From Acidithiobacillus sp. (lineage in GTDB: Bacteria; Pseudomonadota; Gammaproteobacteria; Acidithiobacillales; Acidithiobacillaceae), in NCBI GenBank assembly GCA_028697715.1, contig JAQVDS010000019.1:1-52824 (forward strand): a stretch of 52,824 nucleotides of DNA, in the 5' to 3' direction. Shown piece after piece: positions 23,262 to 33,626 of this stretch (position 1 is the first letter of the stretch; each line of letters opens with the position of its first letter). The position numbers were made by a program, and so were the translations under genes. Below the pieces are notes generated by a model. It was not told the origin of the DNA and searched no databases. It was given only the letters and a program-made list of their open reading frames with translations.

Positions 23262-24162
23262 AGACGGTATTGTTGAGATGTCGGCCCACCGCCACCAAGG
23301 AACCCAGCCAGCCCAATGCGGCGCTGATGAGCACCAGGAGAAACCCCTCGCCGACTGTCAGAGCATGCAGGGGAAAGCTCGTGCCGTAGAGGCTCGCCAG
23401 ATGATTGACGGGCCCCTGCAGGATGGCAAAGGCGATGGCCACGATCAACCAGGCCAGGAATCCGGCGAGTATGCCCTGGATCAGGCCCTGATACAGAAAG
23501 GGGCGGCGAATGAAACTCTTGGTTGCCCCGACCAGGGAACTGATCTCGATCTCGTCGCGACGCTGCTCGATATGCAGGCGGATGGTGTTGCCCATCACCA
23601 GCACCGCACCCAGGGCCAACAGGATGGCGAGGATGTAGACTGCCCGTGTACCGAGGGCCACGATGGCCTGCAGTCGGGCCACCCATTTCAGGTCCGACTG
23701 GGCGCTGCGCACGATAGGCTCGTGGCTCCACTGCTGGACCTGCGCTTCCAGACTGCTGGGGCTTTGCGCCAGAGGGTTCAGTTCGACGATCAGGGAGGCC
23801 GGTAGGGGGTTCTCGCCCAGTGTCTGGATGGCTGCGGTCATCCCCGCATAGCGCTGAAAATCCGCCAGGGCGCGATTCTTGTCGACAAAGCGCACGGCCA
23901 CGACGCCAGGGCTCTGCTGGAGCTGACGACGAAGTTGGGCGACGGCCTGGGGACTGGCATCATCGTGCAGATAGAGCGAAATCTGCGCCTGATTGTGCCA
24001 GCTGGCGAGGAGCTGCTGCAGGTTGCTCAGCGCGGTAAACAAGCCGACGGGCAGGGCGAATACGACTGCGAGGGCGATGATGGTGAGTGCCGTGGCGATG
24101 GGTTGGCGCAGCAGCGTATCCCGCGCATTGCCAAGGGCCTGCAGGCGTATGTGAAGGCTCAT
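23257..24162 (-). CDS. ftsX: Cell division protein FtsX
   Basis: A 301-aa inner-membrane protein. It has a short cytoplasmic N-terminus and a first membrane helix around residues 24-45 (A-T-A-L-T-I-I-A-L-A-V-V-F-A-L-P-V-G). A periplasmic loop follows (about 50-165), then three further helices near 175-195, 228-250 and 272-292. It partners FtsE to activate cell-wall hydrolases at the septum. The ftsE stop overlaps its start by four bases. Confidence 0.92.
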   Translation of the reverse strand: MSLHIRLQALGNARDTLLRQPIATALTIIALAVVFALPVGLFTALSNLQQLLASWHNQAQISLYLHDDASPQAVAQLRRQLQQSPGVVAVRFVDKNRALADFQRYAGMTAAIQTLGENPLPASLIVELNPLAQSPSSLEAQVQQWSHEPIVRSAQSDLKWVARLQAIVALGTRAVYILAILLALGAVLVMGNTIRLHIEQRRDEIEISSLVGATKSFIRRPFLYQGLIQGILAGFLAWLIVAIAFAILQGPVNHLASLYGTSFPLHALTVGEGFLLVLISAALGWLGSLVAVGRHLNNTVS

Positions 24163-24818
24163 GCTTTCTCCTGCAACTGTCCGTGGGCAAGGTGCAGGGT
24201 GCGTACGCCCATGCGGTCCACCTGACCCTGATCGTGGGTTGCCACCAGCACCGTGGTGCCGTGCCGATAAAAATCGCGGAACATGTCCAGGATTTCGCTA
24301 CTGAGTTCGGGATCGAGATTGCCGGTCGGTTCATCGGCCAGCAGGATCTCCGGGGTGTGCACGATGGCCCGGGCAATACCCACCCGCTGTTGTTCACCGC
24401 CCGAGAGGGTCTCGGGAAATTCCCGCCAGTGTTCTCCCAGCCCTACCTTGTCGAGGGCAGCACGCACGCGATGGTCGAGTTGCCGCGCGGACATGCCCGC
24501 CACCTGCAAGGTCAGCGCGACATTGGCGTAGACGGTGCGGTCCATGAGCAGCTTGTGGTCCTGAAAGACGACCCCGACGCGCCGTCGATACGCCGGGATG
24601 TGGCGGCGACGCAGGGTGGCCAAGTCTACCCCGGCGACGCGCAGGGTGCCGTGGCTCACCGCTTCCAGCCGGGTCAACAGCTTCAGCAGGGTACTCTTGC
24701 CCGCGCCGGATGGACCCGTAAGCAAGGCCATTTCGCCCTTGCCCAACTGCAGATTGAGCTCGCGCAGGACGTGACGACGTCCTGGATAGTGCTTGGTGAC
24801 ATTGATGAACTCGATCAT
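24159..24818 (-). CDS. ftsE: Cell division ATP-binding protein FtsE
   Basis: A 219-aa ABC ATPase starting [13 protein letters not shown]. Walker A GPSGAGKS is at 35-42, the signature L-S-G-G-E-Q-Q-R and Walker [13 protein letters not shown] follow, and the H-loop is in A-T-H-D-Q. The ATG at 24818 forms an ATGA overlap with the ftsY stop. It energises FtsX during division. A longer open frame continues into ftsY and is a shadow. Confidence 0.94.
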   Translation of the reverse strand: MIEFINVTKHYPGRRHVLRELNLQLGKGEMALLTGPSGAGKSTLLKLLTRLEAVSHGTLRVAGVDLATLRRRHIPAYRRRVGVVFQDHKLLMDRTVYANVALTLQVAGMSARQLDHRVRAALDKVGLGEHWREFPETLSGGEQQRVGIARAIVHTPEILLADEPTGNLDPELSSEILDMFRDFYRHGTTVLVATHDQGQVDRMGVRTLHLAHGQLQEKA

Positions 24819-26044
24819 GCAGACTCCCGCGCAAACAAGGCATCGACAAAGGCCTCGGCATCGAAGGGACGGAGGTCTTCCACCCCCTCGCCGACGCCGA
24901 TGAAACGGATAGGAATGGGCAGCGCCTGAGCGATGGCCGCCACCACGCCGCCCTTGGCGGTGCCATCCAGCTTGGTGATGCAAATGCCGGTGAGGCCTAC
25001 CGCAGCGTGAAACTGTTGGGCCTGCTGCAAGGCATTCTGGCCGGTACCGGCATCCAGCACCAGCCAGATCTGCTGCGGGGCGCCGGGATCCTGCTTGCCA
25101 AGAACGCGCTTCACCTTTTTTAACTCTTCCATCAGATGGCCCTGGGTATGCAGGCGCCCGGCCGTATCGGCAATGAGGAGGTCGGCACCGCGCGAGCGGG
25201 CCGCGGCAAAGGCATCAAAGATCACCGAGGCGCTATCGGCACCACTGCCTTGGGCAATCACCGGTACTTGCACCCGCGTCCCCCATCCCTGCAACTGCTC
25301 CACTGCCGCGGCGCGGAAGGTATCTCCAGCCGCCAGCAGAACCGCAAAGCCCTCCCTTTTCCAGCGCGCGGCCAACTTGCCGATGGTGGTGGTCTTGCCG
25401 GCACCGTTGATGCCCACCATCATCAGCACCTGGGTTTGCCCTTGTTTTGGCGCCCAAGGCTCGCAACGGGGCTGTAAGAGATCGAGGAGAGACTGACGGA
25501 TGGCTTGCTGCAGCGCCGCCGGGTCGCTCAGCTCCTTGCGACGGACCTTTTCGGTGACAGCTTGCATGATGCTGCGGGTGGCAGGCACGCCGACATCAGA
25601 CTGCAAGAGGATGGCCTCCAGATCCTCCAGAAGCTCGTCATCGATTTCTTTTTTGCCGAGCACGAGGCGTGCAACACCCTCGCTCAGTTGTTCGCGGGAG
25701 CGGCTCAGTCCCGCTTTCAGACGGGCAAAGAGGCTTTTCTTGGGTGCCTCTGCAGGCGGTTGCGTGTCGGTTTCCCCTACCGTCGGGGAAGCCGCCCTCT
25801 CGATCTCATCGCCTGCGGTCGTGGCGGGAGCCGGCTGCGCCTCGTTCAGCGTAGTCCCGGGCTCCGCGAGGGGCGCTTCCGGCGCCGGCTGGCTTTCTTC
25901 TGGGGGCTCGGCGGCAGGAACCGGGCTGGTCGGAGTGTCGGGTACGGAAGGTAGCGGCTCTTGGCTTGGCTCCGCGGGTTCGGGAACCGATGGCGTTTCC
26001 TCTGCGGGGGTGCTTTTGTTACGCTTGAACCAAGAAAAAACCAT
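24815..26044 (-). CDS. ftsY: Signal recognition particle receptor FtsY
   Basis: A 409-aa GTPase. The first 110 residues are acidic and Pro/Glu/Ala-rich (membrane-binding A region). The N domain follows (S-L-F-A-R-L-K-A-G-L-S-R-S-R). The G domain has V-G-I-N-G-A-G-K-T-T-T-I-G-K-L-A as P-loop, D-T-A-G-R-L-H-T and T-K-L-D-G-T-A-K-G-G. It docks SRP-ribosome complexes at the membrane. The ATG at 26044 is chosen because M-V-F-S-W-F-K-R-N is the common FtsY start; a longer frame exists upstream. rsmD is divergent. Confidence 0.95.
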   Translation of the reverse strand: MVFSWFKRNKSTPAEETPSVPEPAEPSQEPLPSVPDTPTSPVPAAEPPEESQPAPEAPLAEPGTTLNEAQPAPATTAGDEIERAASPTVGETDTQPPAEAPKKSLFARLKAGLSRSREQLSEGVARLVLGKKEIDDELLEDLEAILLQSDVGVPATRSIMQAVTEKVRRKELSDPAALQQAIRQSLLDLLQPRCEPWAPKQGQTQVLMMVGINGAGKTTTIGKLAARWKREGFAVLLAAGDTFRAAAVEQLQGWGTRVQVPVIAQGSGADSASVIFDAFAAARSRGADLLIADTAGRLHTQGHLMEELKKVKRVLGKQDPGAPQQIWLVLDAGTGQNALQQAQQFHAAVGLTGICITKLDGTAKGGVVAAIAQALPIPIRFIGVGEGVEDLRPFDAEAFVDALFARESA

Positions 26045-26125
26045 GATCTGTGGGCCAACCTCATTGTCGCTGTCGGCCCGCATTATCTCGCGAAGGACGA
26101 ACTCGAACAATCTCTTGGAGACGCG

Positions 26126-26695
26126 ATGTCGGTTGCCATCATTGCCGGGAAGTTGCGCGGCAAGAAATTACAGACGGCCAGCGGTGCCAGTATCCGGCCT
26201 ACACCAGGCGTAGTGCGCGAGCGTCTGTTCAACTGGCTGGCGACGGAAAATGCGGGTGCCCGGGTGCTCGACCTCTTTGCTGGGACCGGCGCTTTGGGGC
26301 TGGAGGCCTGGTCGCGAGGTGCCGAACGGGTGGACTTTGTCGAGAGTGCGGCCGCGCACCGACGAATTCTGGAGAAAAACCTTGCCAGTTGTGACCCCGA
26401 CGCAAAGCTCCGCCTGCTCGGCCACGATGCGCTCAGCATCCTACCCCGGCTGGCACGGCAGTACGATCTGGTGCTTGCCGATCCGCCCTTTGCGGCGGGC
26501 TGGCCGGAGCGCCTGCGGCCCCTCCTGCTGGGCGAAAACAGCCCGGTACATGCGGGAGGGTGGCTATATCTGGAGGCCAATGCTGTGGAGCTCTGGCGGG
26601 AAAGCGAACTACCCGCCGGCTGGGAGTGGTATCGCAGCGGTCGTTGCGGCGCCAGCCACTATGTGCTGCTGCACTTGCAGGAGGGGGAAGCATGA
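26126..26695 (+). CDS. rsmD: 16S rRNA (guanine-966-N2) methyltransferase RsmD
   Basis: A 189-aa methyltransferase. It has I-A-G-K-L-R-G-K-K-L near the start, I-R-P-T-P-G-V-V-R-E-R-L-F-N-W-L, the SAM motif D-L-F-A-G-T-G-A-L-G-L-E-A and the catalytic D-P-P-F. Divergent from ftsY, as is common. ATG 26126 has TTGGAG six bases upstream. The stop overlaps coaD (ATGA). Confidence 0.93.
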   Translation: MSVAIIAGKLRGKKLQTASGASIRPTPGVVRERLFNWLATENAGARVLDLFAGTGALGLEAWSRGAERVDFVESAAAHRRILEKNLASCDPDAKLRLLGHDALSILPRLARQYDLVLADPPFAAGWPERLRPLLLGENSPVHAGGWLYLEANAVELWRESELPAGWEWYRSGRCGASHYVLLHLQEGEA

Positions 26696-27195
26696 GCCAG
26701 AACGAGAGTCCGCGCCGTATCGTTTATCCTGGCACCTTCGATCCGATCACTCTCGGACATGAGGACTTGGTGCGTCGTGCTACCGGCCTTTTTGATGAGG
26801 TAGTCGTCGCCGTCGCCGCCGAGACACCCAAACGGACCATTTTTCCTCTGGACGAGCGGGTAGCGTTGGCCGAGGCCTGCTTGGCGGGAATCCCGGGGGT
26901 GCGGGTCCGGCCATTTCAGGGGCTCCTCCTGCATCTGCTGCAGGCTGAGGGGGTACGGGTCATTCTCCGTGGACTGCGCGCGGTTTCCGATTTTGAGCAT
27001 GAGTTTCAGCTGGCATCGATTCAGCGACGCATGGATCTGCGTGTGGAGACCTTGTTTCTCATGACTTCGGACGCCCACACTTTCCTGTCGTCGAGTCTGG
27101 TGCGCGAAATCAGTCGTCTGGGCGGTGACGTGAGCGCCTTTGTGCAGCCCGTCGTTGCCGATGCCCTGCGTCGGCGCTTTGCCCCGCAAGGCTAG
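26692..27195 (+). CDS. coaD: Phosphopantetheine adenylyltransferase
   Basis: A 167-aa enzyme of coenzyme A synthesis (4'-phosphopantetheine to dephospho-CoA). Typical motifs are Y-P-G-T-F-D-P-I-T-L-G-H (nucleotide binding), R-G-L-R-A-V-S-D-F-E-H-E and the end motif S-S-S-L-V-R-E-I. Length fits the family. It is translationally coupled to rsmD, and a ferredoxin gene follows after 43 bp. Confidence 0.95.
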   Translation: MSQNESPRRIVYPGTFDPITLGHEDLVRRATGLFDEVVVAVAAETPKRTIFPLDERVALAEACLAGIPGVRVRPFQGLLLHLLQAEGVRVILRGLRAVSDFEHEFQLASIQRRMDLRVETLFLMTSDAHTFLSSSLVREISRLGGDVSAFVQPVVADALRRRFAPQG

Positions 27196-27205
27196 GAAAG
27201 CGTAG

Positions 27206-27490
<285 letters not shown>

Positions 27491-27516
27491 TCTTTGCGGC
27501 AGCGACGCTGCCTGAA

Positions 27517-29475
27517 TCAGATGGCTTTCGCGTCCAGGGCGTTCTGTACCAAATTGCTGACTCTTTCCAGTTCCTGAACTTGCTGCTGCGTGTTGCTGCG
27601 CTGTGTCTGCAAGTGTTCTACCCGACCGTCGATGCTATCCATGGCCAGTGAGATGCGCTCCAGTGCCTCGAGCTCTTCGGCCGCTTTGCGATGGTAGCTT
27701 TCCAGGTACTGATTCATGACGGCCATGACCTCGTCCACCCAGTTCTGCGCGTCGCGGCGCGTGTCGACGATATAGTCACGCACCTTGCCAGCCACCGTGA
27801 GAAACGCCTTGCGAACGACGGAGCTTTGCGTGTTCACCGCAATTTCCAGCATCATGCCGAAACGTTCGTAACTCTCTGCCATGGCCAATAGCTCGGCGCG
27901 ACGGGGAAGTATGGCATAGGGGATGGTGGCCAAGGCCGGTAAGGAATAGCGTTGCTGCAACGCGGCGTACTCCTTGGTGATTTCACCATTGACCCTTTCC
28001 GCACCAGCCAGCGCCAGGTCGAATTGCCGGGTGGCCTCGGCGAAAAAGTTGCGAAAGCGATCGACGATACCCGCCGTGGTCCAGGCGGAAAGCATCTCGC
28101 CCTTGGCATTGCTGATGATCAAGTCAAAGGTGGCGGTGGAGAGCGGGGCGAACAAATGTTCCTGGACAGATTCCTGAAAGGCCAGCTTCCGTCCCTCGAA
28201 GGTGCTTCGGTCTTGCTCGAAATGCGCCAGACGCTGTTGATGCTGGCGAACCAGTTTCGGTACTTTTTCGCCGGTGCGGTCCTTGAGCTCTTGCAGGCCC
28301 TGGATTTGCGTGACCAGATGCCGGTCCTGCTCGGCCAGCTGTGCTTTTTGCTCGGTCAGGATGCGCTTTGCTAGAGTCCTGCTCTTCTGCTCCAGGGCTG
28401 CGCGGTGGCCCGGGATGATCAATTCGGCGATGGCTTTTTCCAGCTCCAGAATGCCGCTGCGCTGCAATACTTCCTCATTGCCGCGGATGCGAGCCAGAAG
28501 CGCCTTCTGGCCGCTGATGGGGATCACCTGCGCACGGGTAATTCCCAAACGCTCCGCCGTGCGCTGTGCCTGGGCCTCGATTTCTTCCTCGATTTCGAAG
28601 GGATCACGCAGCTCATCCCAGAGGGTGTCGACCTTGTTCAAGAGGACGAGTTGGTGTTGATTCCGGTTGCGTTTGAGGTATTGCTCCCAAATGGTCAGGT
28701 CACTTTGCGTAACCCCTGTATCGATCCCGAGAATGAAGAGCAGGGCATCGGCATTGGCGAGCATGCTGAAGGTCAGTTCGGGTTCCGCGCCGATGGCGTT
28801 CAAACCGGGCGTATCGAGCACGGTCAGGCCGGCGTCGAGGATCGGATGGGGCAGAAAGAGCATGGAGTGCCGCCAGCGCGGAATCAGGACCTTGCCCAGC
28901 CCGCAGGAGGGACAGACGCTGCTCTCCTGACCCTTGGCCACGCGGTTGAGGGGTGGACAGAGTCCCAGGCGCCTGGCTTCTTCGATTGCGACACAAATGG
29001 TCTCGGTCAAGACCTTCAAACGCTGGCCCTGGTTGCCGCCTTCCTCACAACTGAGCCGTACCCACGCGCTGCCCGCCCGTTTGAGCTTTTCGATGCTGAC
29101 ATCCATGCTGCGGCTGGCGATGGGCAAGAGCTGCAGTCCCGCGCGGCCTTGTGGGGCACCGCGGATTTCTACTGGGCACATGGTGGTCTGGCCGGTGCTG
29201 GAGGGCAGGAAACGCTGGCCGAGATCGGCAAACAATAGGGCGTTGATCAGTTCGGTCTTACCACGGGAAAACTCACCCACCACCGCCAGGCGTAGATTGT
29301 CCTGTTCGACCTCGAAGGCGAGGTTTTCAAGCTGAAGAATGCTCCCCCCGGGAAGCAACCCGAGATCGCCGGTGAGCTCGGCCAGTTGATGCAGCGATTG
29401 TGCTACCTCCTCTCGCCACAGCCGAAAGGATCGCAAGCCTTGCAGAATCGGCGAATCATTCAATGAATTTGGCAT
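27517..29475 (-). CDS. Dynamin-like GTPase
   Basis: A 652-aa protein with an N-terminal GTPase: P-loop G-E-F-S-R-G-K-T (about 68-75), D-T-P-G, and N-K-V-D. Long helical and coiled-coil segments follow (from about 350 to the end) as in bacterial dynamin-like proteins, which remodel or protect membranes. Between the switch regions an insertion includes C-P-S-C, possibly a zinc site. ATG 29475 is preferred since GGGAG lies five bases before it; an ATG at 29508 would overlap mutM. It is last in the hemA-prfA-prmC-mutM operon. No C-terminal membrane helix is obvious. Confidence 0.8.
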   Translation of the reverse strand: MPNSLNDSPILQGLRSFRLWREEVAQSLHQLAELTGDLGLLPGGSILQLENLAFEVEQDNLRLAVVGEFSRGKTELINALLFADLGQRFLPSSTGQTTMCPVEIRGAPQGRAGLQLLPIASRSMDVSIEKLKRAGSAWVRLSCEEGGNQGQRLKVLTETICVAIEEARRLGLCPPLNRVAKGQESSVCPSCGLGKVLIPRWRHSMLFLPHPILDAGLTVLDTPGLNAIGAEPELTFSMLANADALLFILGIDTGVTQSDLTIWEQYLKRNRNQHQLVLLNKVDTLWDELRDPFEIEEEIEAQAQRTAERLGITRAQVIPISGQKALLARIRGNEEVLQRSGILELEKAIAELIIPGHRAALEQKSRTLAKRILTEQKAQLAEQDRHLVTQIQGLQELKDRTGEKVPKLVRQHQQRLAHFEQDRSTFEGRKLAFQESVQEHLFAPLSTATFDLIISNAKGEMLSAWTTAGIVDRFRNFFAEATRQFDLALAGAERVNGEITKEYAALQQRYSLPALATIPYAILPRRAELLAMAESYERFGMMLEIAVNTQSSVVRKAFLTVAGKVRDYIVDTRRDAQNWVDEVMAVMNQYLESYHRKAAEELEALERISLAMDSIDGRVEHLQTQRSNTQQQVQELERVSNLVQNALDAKAI

Positions 29476-29495
29476 GTCGCTCCCGTTCGCTGCCT

Positions 29496-30308
29496 CTAGC
29501 GCTGGCAATGTCCACAGTAAAATGACGAGCGGCCCCCGATACGCGCGGCGCGCAGAGCTTTGCCGCAGCGGATACAGGGTTCCTCCTCGCGTCCGTACAC
29601 GGCCAGAGATAGTCGAAAATAGCCCTTTCTGCCATCGGGGCGGGTAAAGTCGCGCAGGGTGGTGCCGCCGGCGGTGATAGCCTCCTGTAGGATCTCCACG
29701 ATTGCCTGATGCAAGCGGCGAAAGCGGGGCAGAGCGATGCGCCCGGCCGCCCGGCGGGGATCGATCCCGGCACGGAACAGCGACTCGTTGGCGTAGATAT
29801 TGCCCACGCCGACCACAACGTGGGCATCCATGAGGAAGCTCTTGATGGGCTGCTGATGCCCGCGACTGCGAGCAAAGAGATAATCTGCATCAAATTCGCT
29901 GCCCAAGGGTTCCGGCCCGAGGCCCTGTAACAGCGGATCGCTGGCCCAGTCCTCGCCCCAGAGGAACAGACCGAAGCGTCGGGGGTCATGAAAACGCAGG
30001 CAATTGCCGTCCTCCAGAAGCAGATCGACATGGTCATGTCGCTGCGCGACGGTATCTTGTGGCACGACGCGCAAATGCCCGGACATGCCCAGGTGCAGCA
30101 GGAGTTGGCCCTGATCGAGATCGGCCAGTAGGTATTTCCCGCGACGGCGCAGACGGGCGATCCTTTGTCCCTGTAAGCGGGCGGCGAGATCGTCATTGAC
30201 AGGGCGCCGCAGACGCGCTTCACGCACAGTGACCGCCGCGATGCGCCGATCCACGAGATGCGGCTCGATGCCGCGCCGCGTGACCTCCACTTCGGGCAAT
30301 TCAGGCAT
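29496..30308 (-). CDS. mutM: Formamidopyrimidine-DNA glycosylase
   Basis: A 270-aa repair enzyme with all catalytic residues: N-terminal M-P-E-L-P-E-V-E (Pro nucleophile and Glu), Lys58 in R-R-R-G-K-Y-L, N-I-Y-A-N-E and the C-terminal zinc finger C-I-R-C...F-Y-C-G-H-C with G-G-R. It removes oxidised purines such as 8-oxoguanine. It overlaps prmC by eight bases. A second, degenerate paralogue is at 51181. Confidence 0.96.
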   Translation of the reverse strand: MPELPEVEVTRRGIEPHLVDRRIAAVTVREARLRRPVNDDLAARLQGQRIARLRRRGKYLLADLDQGQLLLHLGMSGHLRVVPQDTVAQRHDHVDLLLEDGNCLRFHDPRRFGLFLWGEDWASDPLLQGLGPEPLGSEFDADYLFARSRGHQQPIKSFLMDAHVVVGVGNIYANESLFRAGIDPRRAAGRIALPRFRRLHQAIVEILQEAITAGGTTLRDFTRPDGRKGYFRLSLAVYGREEEPCIRCGKALRAARIGGRSSFYCGHCQR

Positions 30309-31161
30309 ATAGAGTACTCCAGAAGGCGCTGCTCACCCGCTCGCGACCGGCCAGATCCCGATGCGTCTCCACTCCCTCCCAGCCATACGCGCGCAAGAGT
30401 TGGCGTAGCGCCGGCCCTTGCTCGTGGCCGTGCTCGAAAGCGATCTGGGTCTGGGGCTCCAGGTGGGCGGGGAGTCCGGCGAGAATGGCTTGGTAGGCCT
30501 CCAGTCCGGTCTCTCCGGCCACCAGGGCGCTGATGGGCTCTGCGCCGAGCTCGGCCAGATGGGGATCATCAGTCGCCAGATAGGGCGGGTTGCTCAACAC
30601 GAGTGAAAAGTGCTGTCCTGCCGGTAACGCCTGACACCAGTCTCCGGCACACCAATGCACCGACAGCCCCAGGGCCGCCCCATTCTGGCGGGCGACGGCC
30701 AGGGCGTCCTCGCACCGGTCCACGGCCCAGTACTCCAGATCCGGTCGCGCCCGAGCCAGGGCGAGGATGATGGCGCCGCTACCGGTACCGAGATCGAGCA
30801 CTGACCCCTTCTCGGGCAGATGCTCCAGGGCCCAACGTACCAGGGTTTCTGTATCTGGGCGGGGAATGAGGACGTGGGGATCGACGCGCAGATCGAGGTC
30901 CATGAACGACCAGTGGCCAAGGCAATAGGGTAGAGGCTCGCCAACCATGCGGCGGGCAAGCAGCGCCAACAAGTGGCTACGGCGCGTTTCTCCTAGAGGC
31001 GCCTGGGGATGGCTCCAGAGTTCGGTGCCGCTGTCCAGGATCTCCTCCAGAAGCCAGCGGGCCTCTTGCGCCGGCGCATCGCTACGCGCCGCAAGTTGGG
31101 TGCCGAGCCAGGCAAGCCAGTGCCGCAGAGAATCTTCGGCGGCGGGTACCTCAGGCATCAT
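30301..31161 (-). CDS. prmC: Release factor glutamine methyltransferase PrmC
   Basis: A 286-aa enzyme that methylates the Gln of the GGQ motif of release factors. The helical N-terminal domain is followed by [15 protein letters not shown], the SAM motif [10 protein letters not shown] and the substrate motif N-P-P-Y. Start choice is among GTG 31164 and ATGs 31161/31158; all overlap the prfA stop. Its substrate prfA lies directly upstream, the classical order. Confidence 0.94.
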   Translation of the reverse strand: MMPEVPAAEDSLRHWLAWLGTQLAARSDAPAQEARWLLEEILDSGTELWSHPQAPLGETRRSHLLALLARRMVGEPLPYCLGHWSFMDLDLRVDPHVLIPRPDTETLVRWALEHLPEKGSVLDLGTGSGAIILALARARPDLEYWAVDRCEDALAVARQNGAALGLSVHWCAGDWCQALPAGQHFSLVLSNPPYLATDDPHLAELGAEPISALVAGETGLEAYQAILAGLPAHLEPQTQIAFEHGHEQGPALRQLLRAYGWEGVETHRDLAGRERVSSAFWSTLYA

Positions 31162-32248
31162 CACCTAGATTTTGCAGAAGATCGGCCTGATGTTCACGCA
31201 GGAGTGCCTCATAGAGAGGGTCCAGATCCCCGGCGATGATTGCCTCCAGGCGATACAGGGTCAGATTGATGCGATGGTCCGTTACGCGGCCCTGGGGAAA
31301 ATTGTAGGTACGGATGCGTTCCGAGCGGTCACCCGAGCCGACCAGGGAGCGCCGTGTCGCGGCAGTGGCGCTTTGTTTCTTTTCCTGCGCCATTTCCATC
31401 AGGCGGGCCTGCAACAGGGCCATGGCCTTGGCGCGATTTTTGTGTTGCGAACGGTCTGCCTTGCATGCGACCACGAGCCCCGTGGGCAGATGGGTGATGC
31501 GCACCGCCGAATCGGTCTTATTGACATGTTGGCCGCCGGCGCCACTGGCGCGGAAGGTGTCGATGCGCAGGTCACTGCTCTGTATCTCTATTCCTTCGAT
31601 CTCGTCCACCTCCGGCAGAACGGCCACGGTGCAGGCCGAGGTATGAATGCGCCCCTGCGCCTCGGTATCCGGCACCCGCTGTACACGGTGCCCGCCGGAT
31701 TCGAACTTGAAGCGGGAATAGGCGCCCCGCCCGGAGATTTCCAGTACCACCTCGCGGTAGCCGCCGCGCTCGGACTCCGAGGCGGAAAGGATGGTGACGC
31801 CGAAACCCTTGGTCTGGGCATAGCGGGTATACATACGCGCCAAATCACCGGCAAACAGCGCTGCCTCCTCGCCACCGGTGCCGGCACGGATCTCCAGAAA
31901 GACGTTGCGTTCGTCCTGCGGATCCTTGGGGAGCAGGCGCAGGCGCAGCTCCGCCTCGAGTTCGGCAAGTTCGCTCTCCGCCGCGGCCAGTTCTTCGCTC
32001 GCCAGGCCGCGCAGTTCGACATCGCTCTCTTCGCGCAGGATGCGCAGGGCATCGTCACGTGCTGCCTGCCGGCGTTCCTGTTGCGCGAGCAGGTCACGCA
32101 ACGGTTGCAGTTCGCCCAGCTCACGGGACAAGGCTTGATATTGCTGCGGGTCCTGTAAAACTTCGGGGCTTGCAAGACGATGTTCGAGTTCTTCGGCACG
32201 CAGGCTCAACTGCTCGAGCTGGCCCGCCAAACGGGGGCTAAGACTCAT
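31151..32248 (-). CDS. prfA: Peptide chain release factor 1
   Basis: A 365-aa class I release factor recognising UAA/UAG. The tripeptide loop region and the catalytic G-G-Q are seen ([17 protein letters not shown]). ATG 32248 gives the family length and an ATGA overlap with hemA; a much longer frame upstream is a shadow of hemA. PrmC downstream would methylate its Gln. Confidence 0.95.
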   Translation of the reverse strand: MSLSPRLAGQLEQLSLRAEELEHRLASPEVLQDPQQYQALSRELGELQPLRDLLAQQERRQAARDDALRILREESDVELRGLASEELAAAESELAELEAELRLRLLPKDPQDERNVFLEIRAGTGGEEAALFAGDLARMYTRYAQTKGFGVTILSASESERGGYREVVLEISGRGAYSRFKFESGGHRVQRVPDTEAQGRIHTSACTVAVLPEVDEIEGIEIQSSDLRIDTFRASGAGGQHVNKTDSAVRITHLPTGLVVACKADRSQHKNRAKAMALLQARLMEMAQEKKQSATAATRRSLVGSGDRSERIRTYNFPQGRVTDHRINLTLYRLEAIIAGDLDPLYEALLREHQADLLQNLGDDA

Positions 32249-33489
32249 CCTTCTGCGTCGCTGAGATGAAAGAGGATGTCGAGAGAGGCGACCAGGGCCT
32301 CGCTGGTGGCTTCCTGGCAGGGCTGGCGTAAGGTCGAGATGGGGTCGTGCAGGACCTTGTTCATGAGCGCCTTCGAGAAGGCGTCCAGCACTGCCTCGGG
32401 GTCCTGCCCATGCTGCAGATAGTGTCGGAAACGCTGTAACTCCACCTGCCGCGCCTGCTCGACGTGCTCCCGCAAGCGACGAATGGCGGGCACCACTTCC
32501 AGGCTGTCGCGCCATTGCTGAAACCCATCGGCCTCTTGGGCAATGATCTGCTCCGCCTCGGTCGCCGCTTCGCGCCGCGCCTGCATGCCGGCCTGGGCGA
32601 TGTCGTTGAGGTCGTCGATGGTATACAGATAGCAGCCGTCGAGCTCGTCAATGGCAGGGTCGAGGTCACGCGGCACGGCCAGATCGAGAAAGAGTAGACT
32701 GCCACGCTCGTGTGGCAACCCGGGCTGAACGTCAGCGGAGTGCAGGATCACTTGGGGGCTCGCGGTACAGCTCAGAACCAGATCGACTTTGGGAAGCAGG
32801 GCCGCCGCATCTTCCAGGGGATGCGCCTGCCCATCCAGGCGATTGGCGAGCAGGCGAGCGCGCTCGGGACTGCGGTTGGCGACGTGAAATCCATCCAGGT
32901 CATGCTCGCGCAGGTGCGTGGCGACCAGTTCGATGGTCTCGCCCGCACCGATGAGCAGCACCCGCTTGCCCTGCAGGGAACCCAGCAACTGCCGCGCCAG
33001 GGTCACTGCCGCATAGGCCACGCTCACCGGCGCTGCACCAATGGCGGTTTCCGTGCGCACCTGTTTGGCGACACGGAAGGCCCAGTGCAGCAGACGGTTG
33101 AGGACGGGCCCGGTACTGTCGCTGTCCGCTGCGATCTGGTAGGCGTCTTTCACCTGGCCCAAAATCTGCGGTTCGCCGATGATCATGGAATCGAGGCCAC
33201 AAACCACGCGAAACAGATGCTGTACGGCTGCCGCGTCATGAAAGCTGAAGCTGTTGCCGGTCAAGAGATCGGCGTCGATACCGTGAAAGTCGGCCAGCCA
33301 ATGCTGCAGATGACTTTCTCTGGGGCCCGACCCGCCGTAGGTGTAGATTTCGGTGCGGTTGCAGGTGGAAACGATCAGGGCTTCCCTGGCCAGATTTTGG
33401 GCCAGTAGATCCCGGTGGGCCGCTGCCAGTTGCTCCGGCGCAAATGCGACTTTTTCGCGAACCTCGATGGGTGCGCTGTGATGACTCAA
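32245..33489 (-). CDS. hemA: Glutamyl-tRNA reductase
   Basis: A 414-aa enzyme of tetrapyrrole synthesis, reducing glutamyl-tRNA to glutamate semialdehyde. The catalytic Cys is in [15 protein letters not shown] binding is suggested by [10 protein letters not shown]. The C-terminal dimerisation region is helical. The start is problematic: the only NTG-type codon in frame is TTG at 33489, inside the conserved G-L-S-H-H-S-A-P strand. An ATT at 33504 would add I-F-C-Y-G and restore the family N-terminus. It heads the prfA-prmC-mutM operon. Confidence 0.92.
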   Translation of the reverse strand: MSHHSAPIEVREKVAFAPEQLAAAHRDLLAQNLAREALIVSTCNRTEIYTYGGSGPRESHLQHWLADFHGIDADLLTGNSFSFHDAAAVQHLFRVVCGLDSMIIGEPQILGQVKDAYQIAADSDSTGPVLNRLLHWAFRVAKQVRTETAIGAAPVSVAYAAVTLARQLLGSLQGKRVLLIGAGETIELVATHLREHDLDGFHVANRSPERARLLANRLDGQAHPLEDAAALLPKVDLVLSCTASPQVILHSADVQPGLPHERGSLLFLDLAVPRDLDPAIDELDGCYLYTIDDLNDIAQAGMQARREAATEAEQIIAQEADGFQQWRDSLEVVPAIRRLREHVEQARQVELQRFRHYLQHGQDPEAVLDAFSKALMNKVLHDPISTLRQPCQEATSEALVASLDILFHLSDAEG

Positions 33490-33626
33490 ACCGTAGCAAA
33501 AAATGGTGGTACCATCCGTAACATTGGGACCTGATAATACCCGCGCATTGTCCGCAAGGCGTGTCCGGATTGCAAGCCGCTGGGGCTGGCGCTATTGTCG
33601 GCGCATCGCGGTGGGCAGGGAATGGT

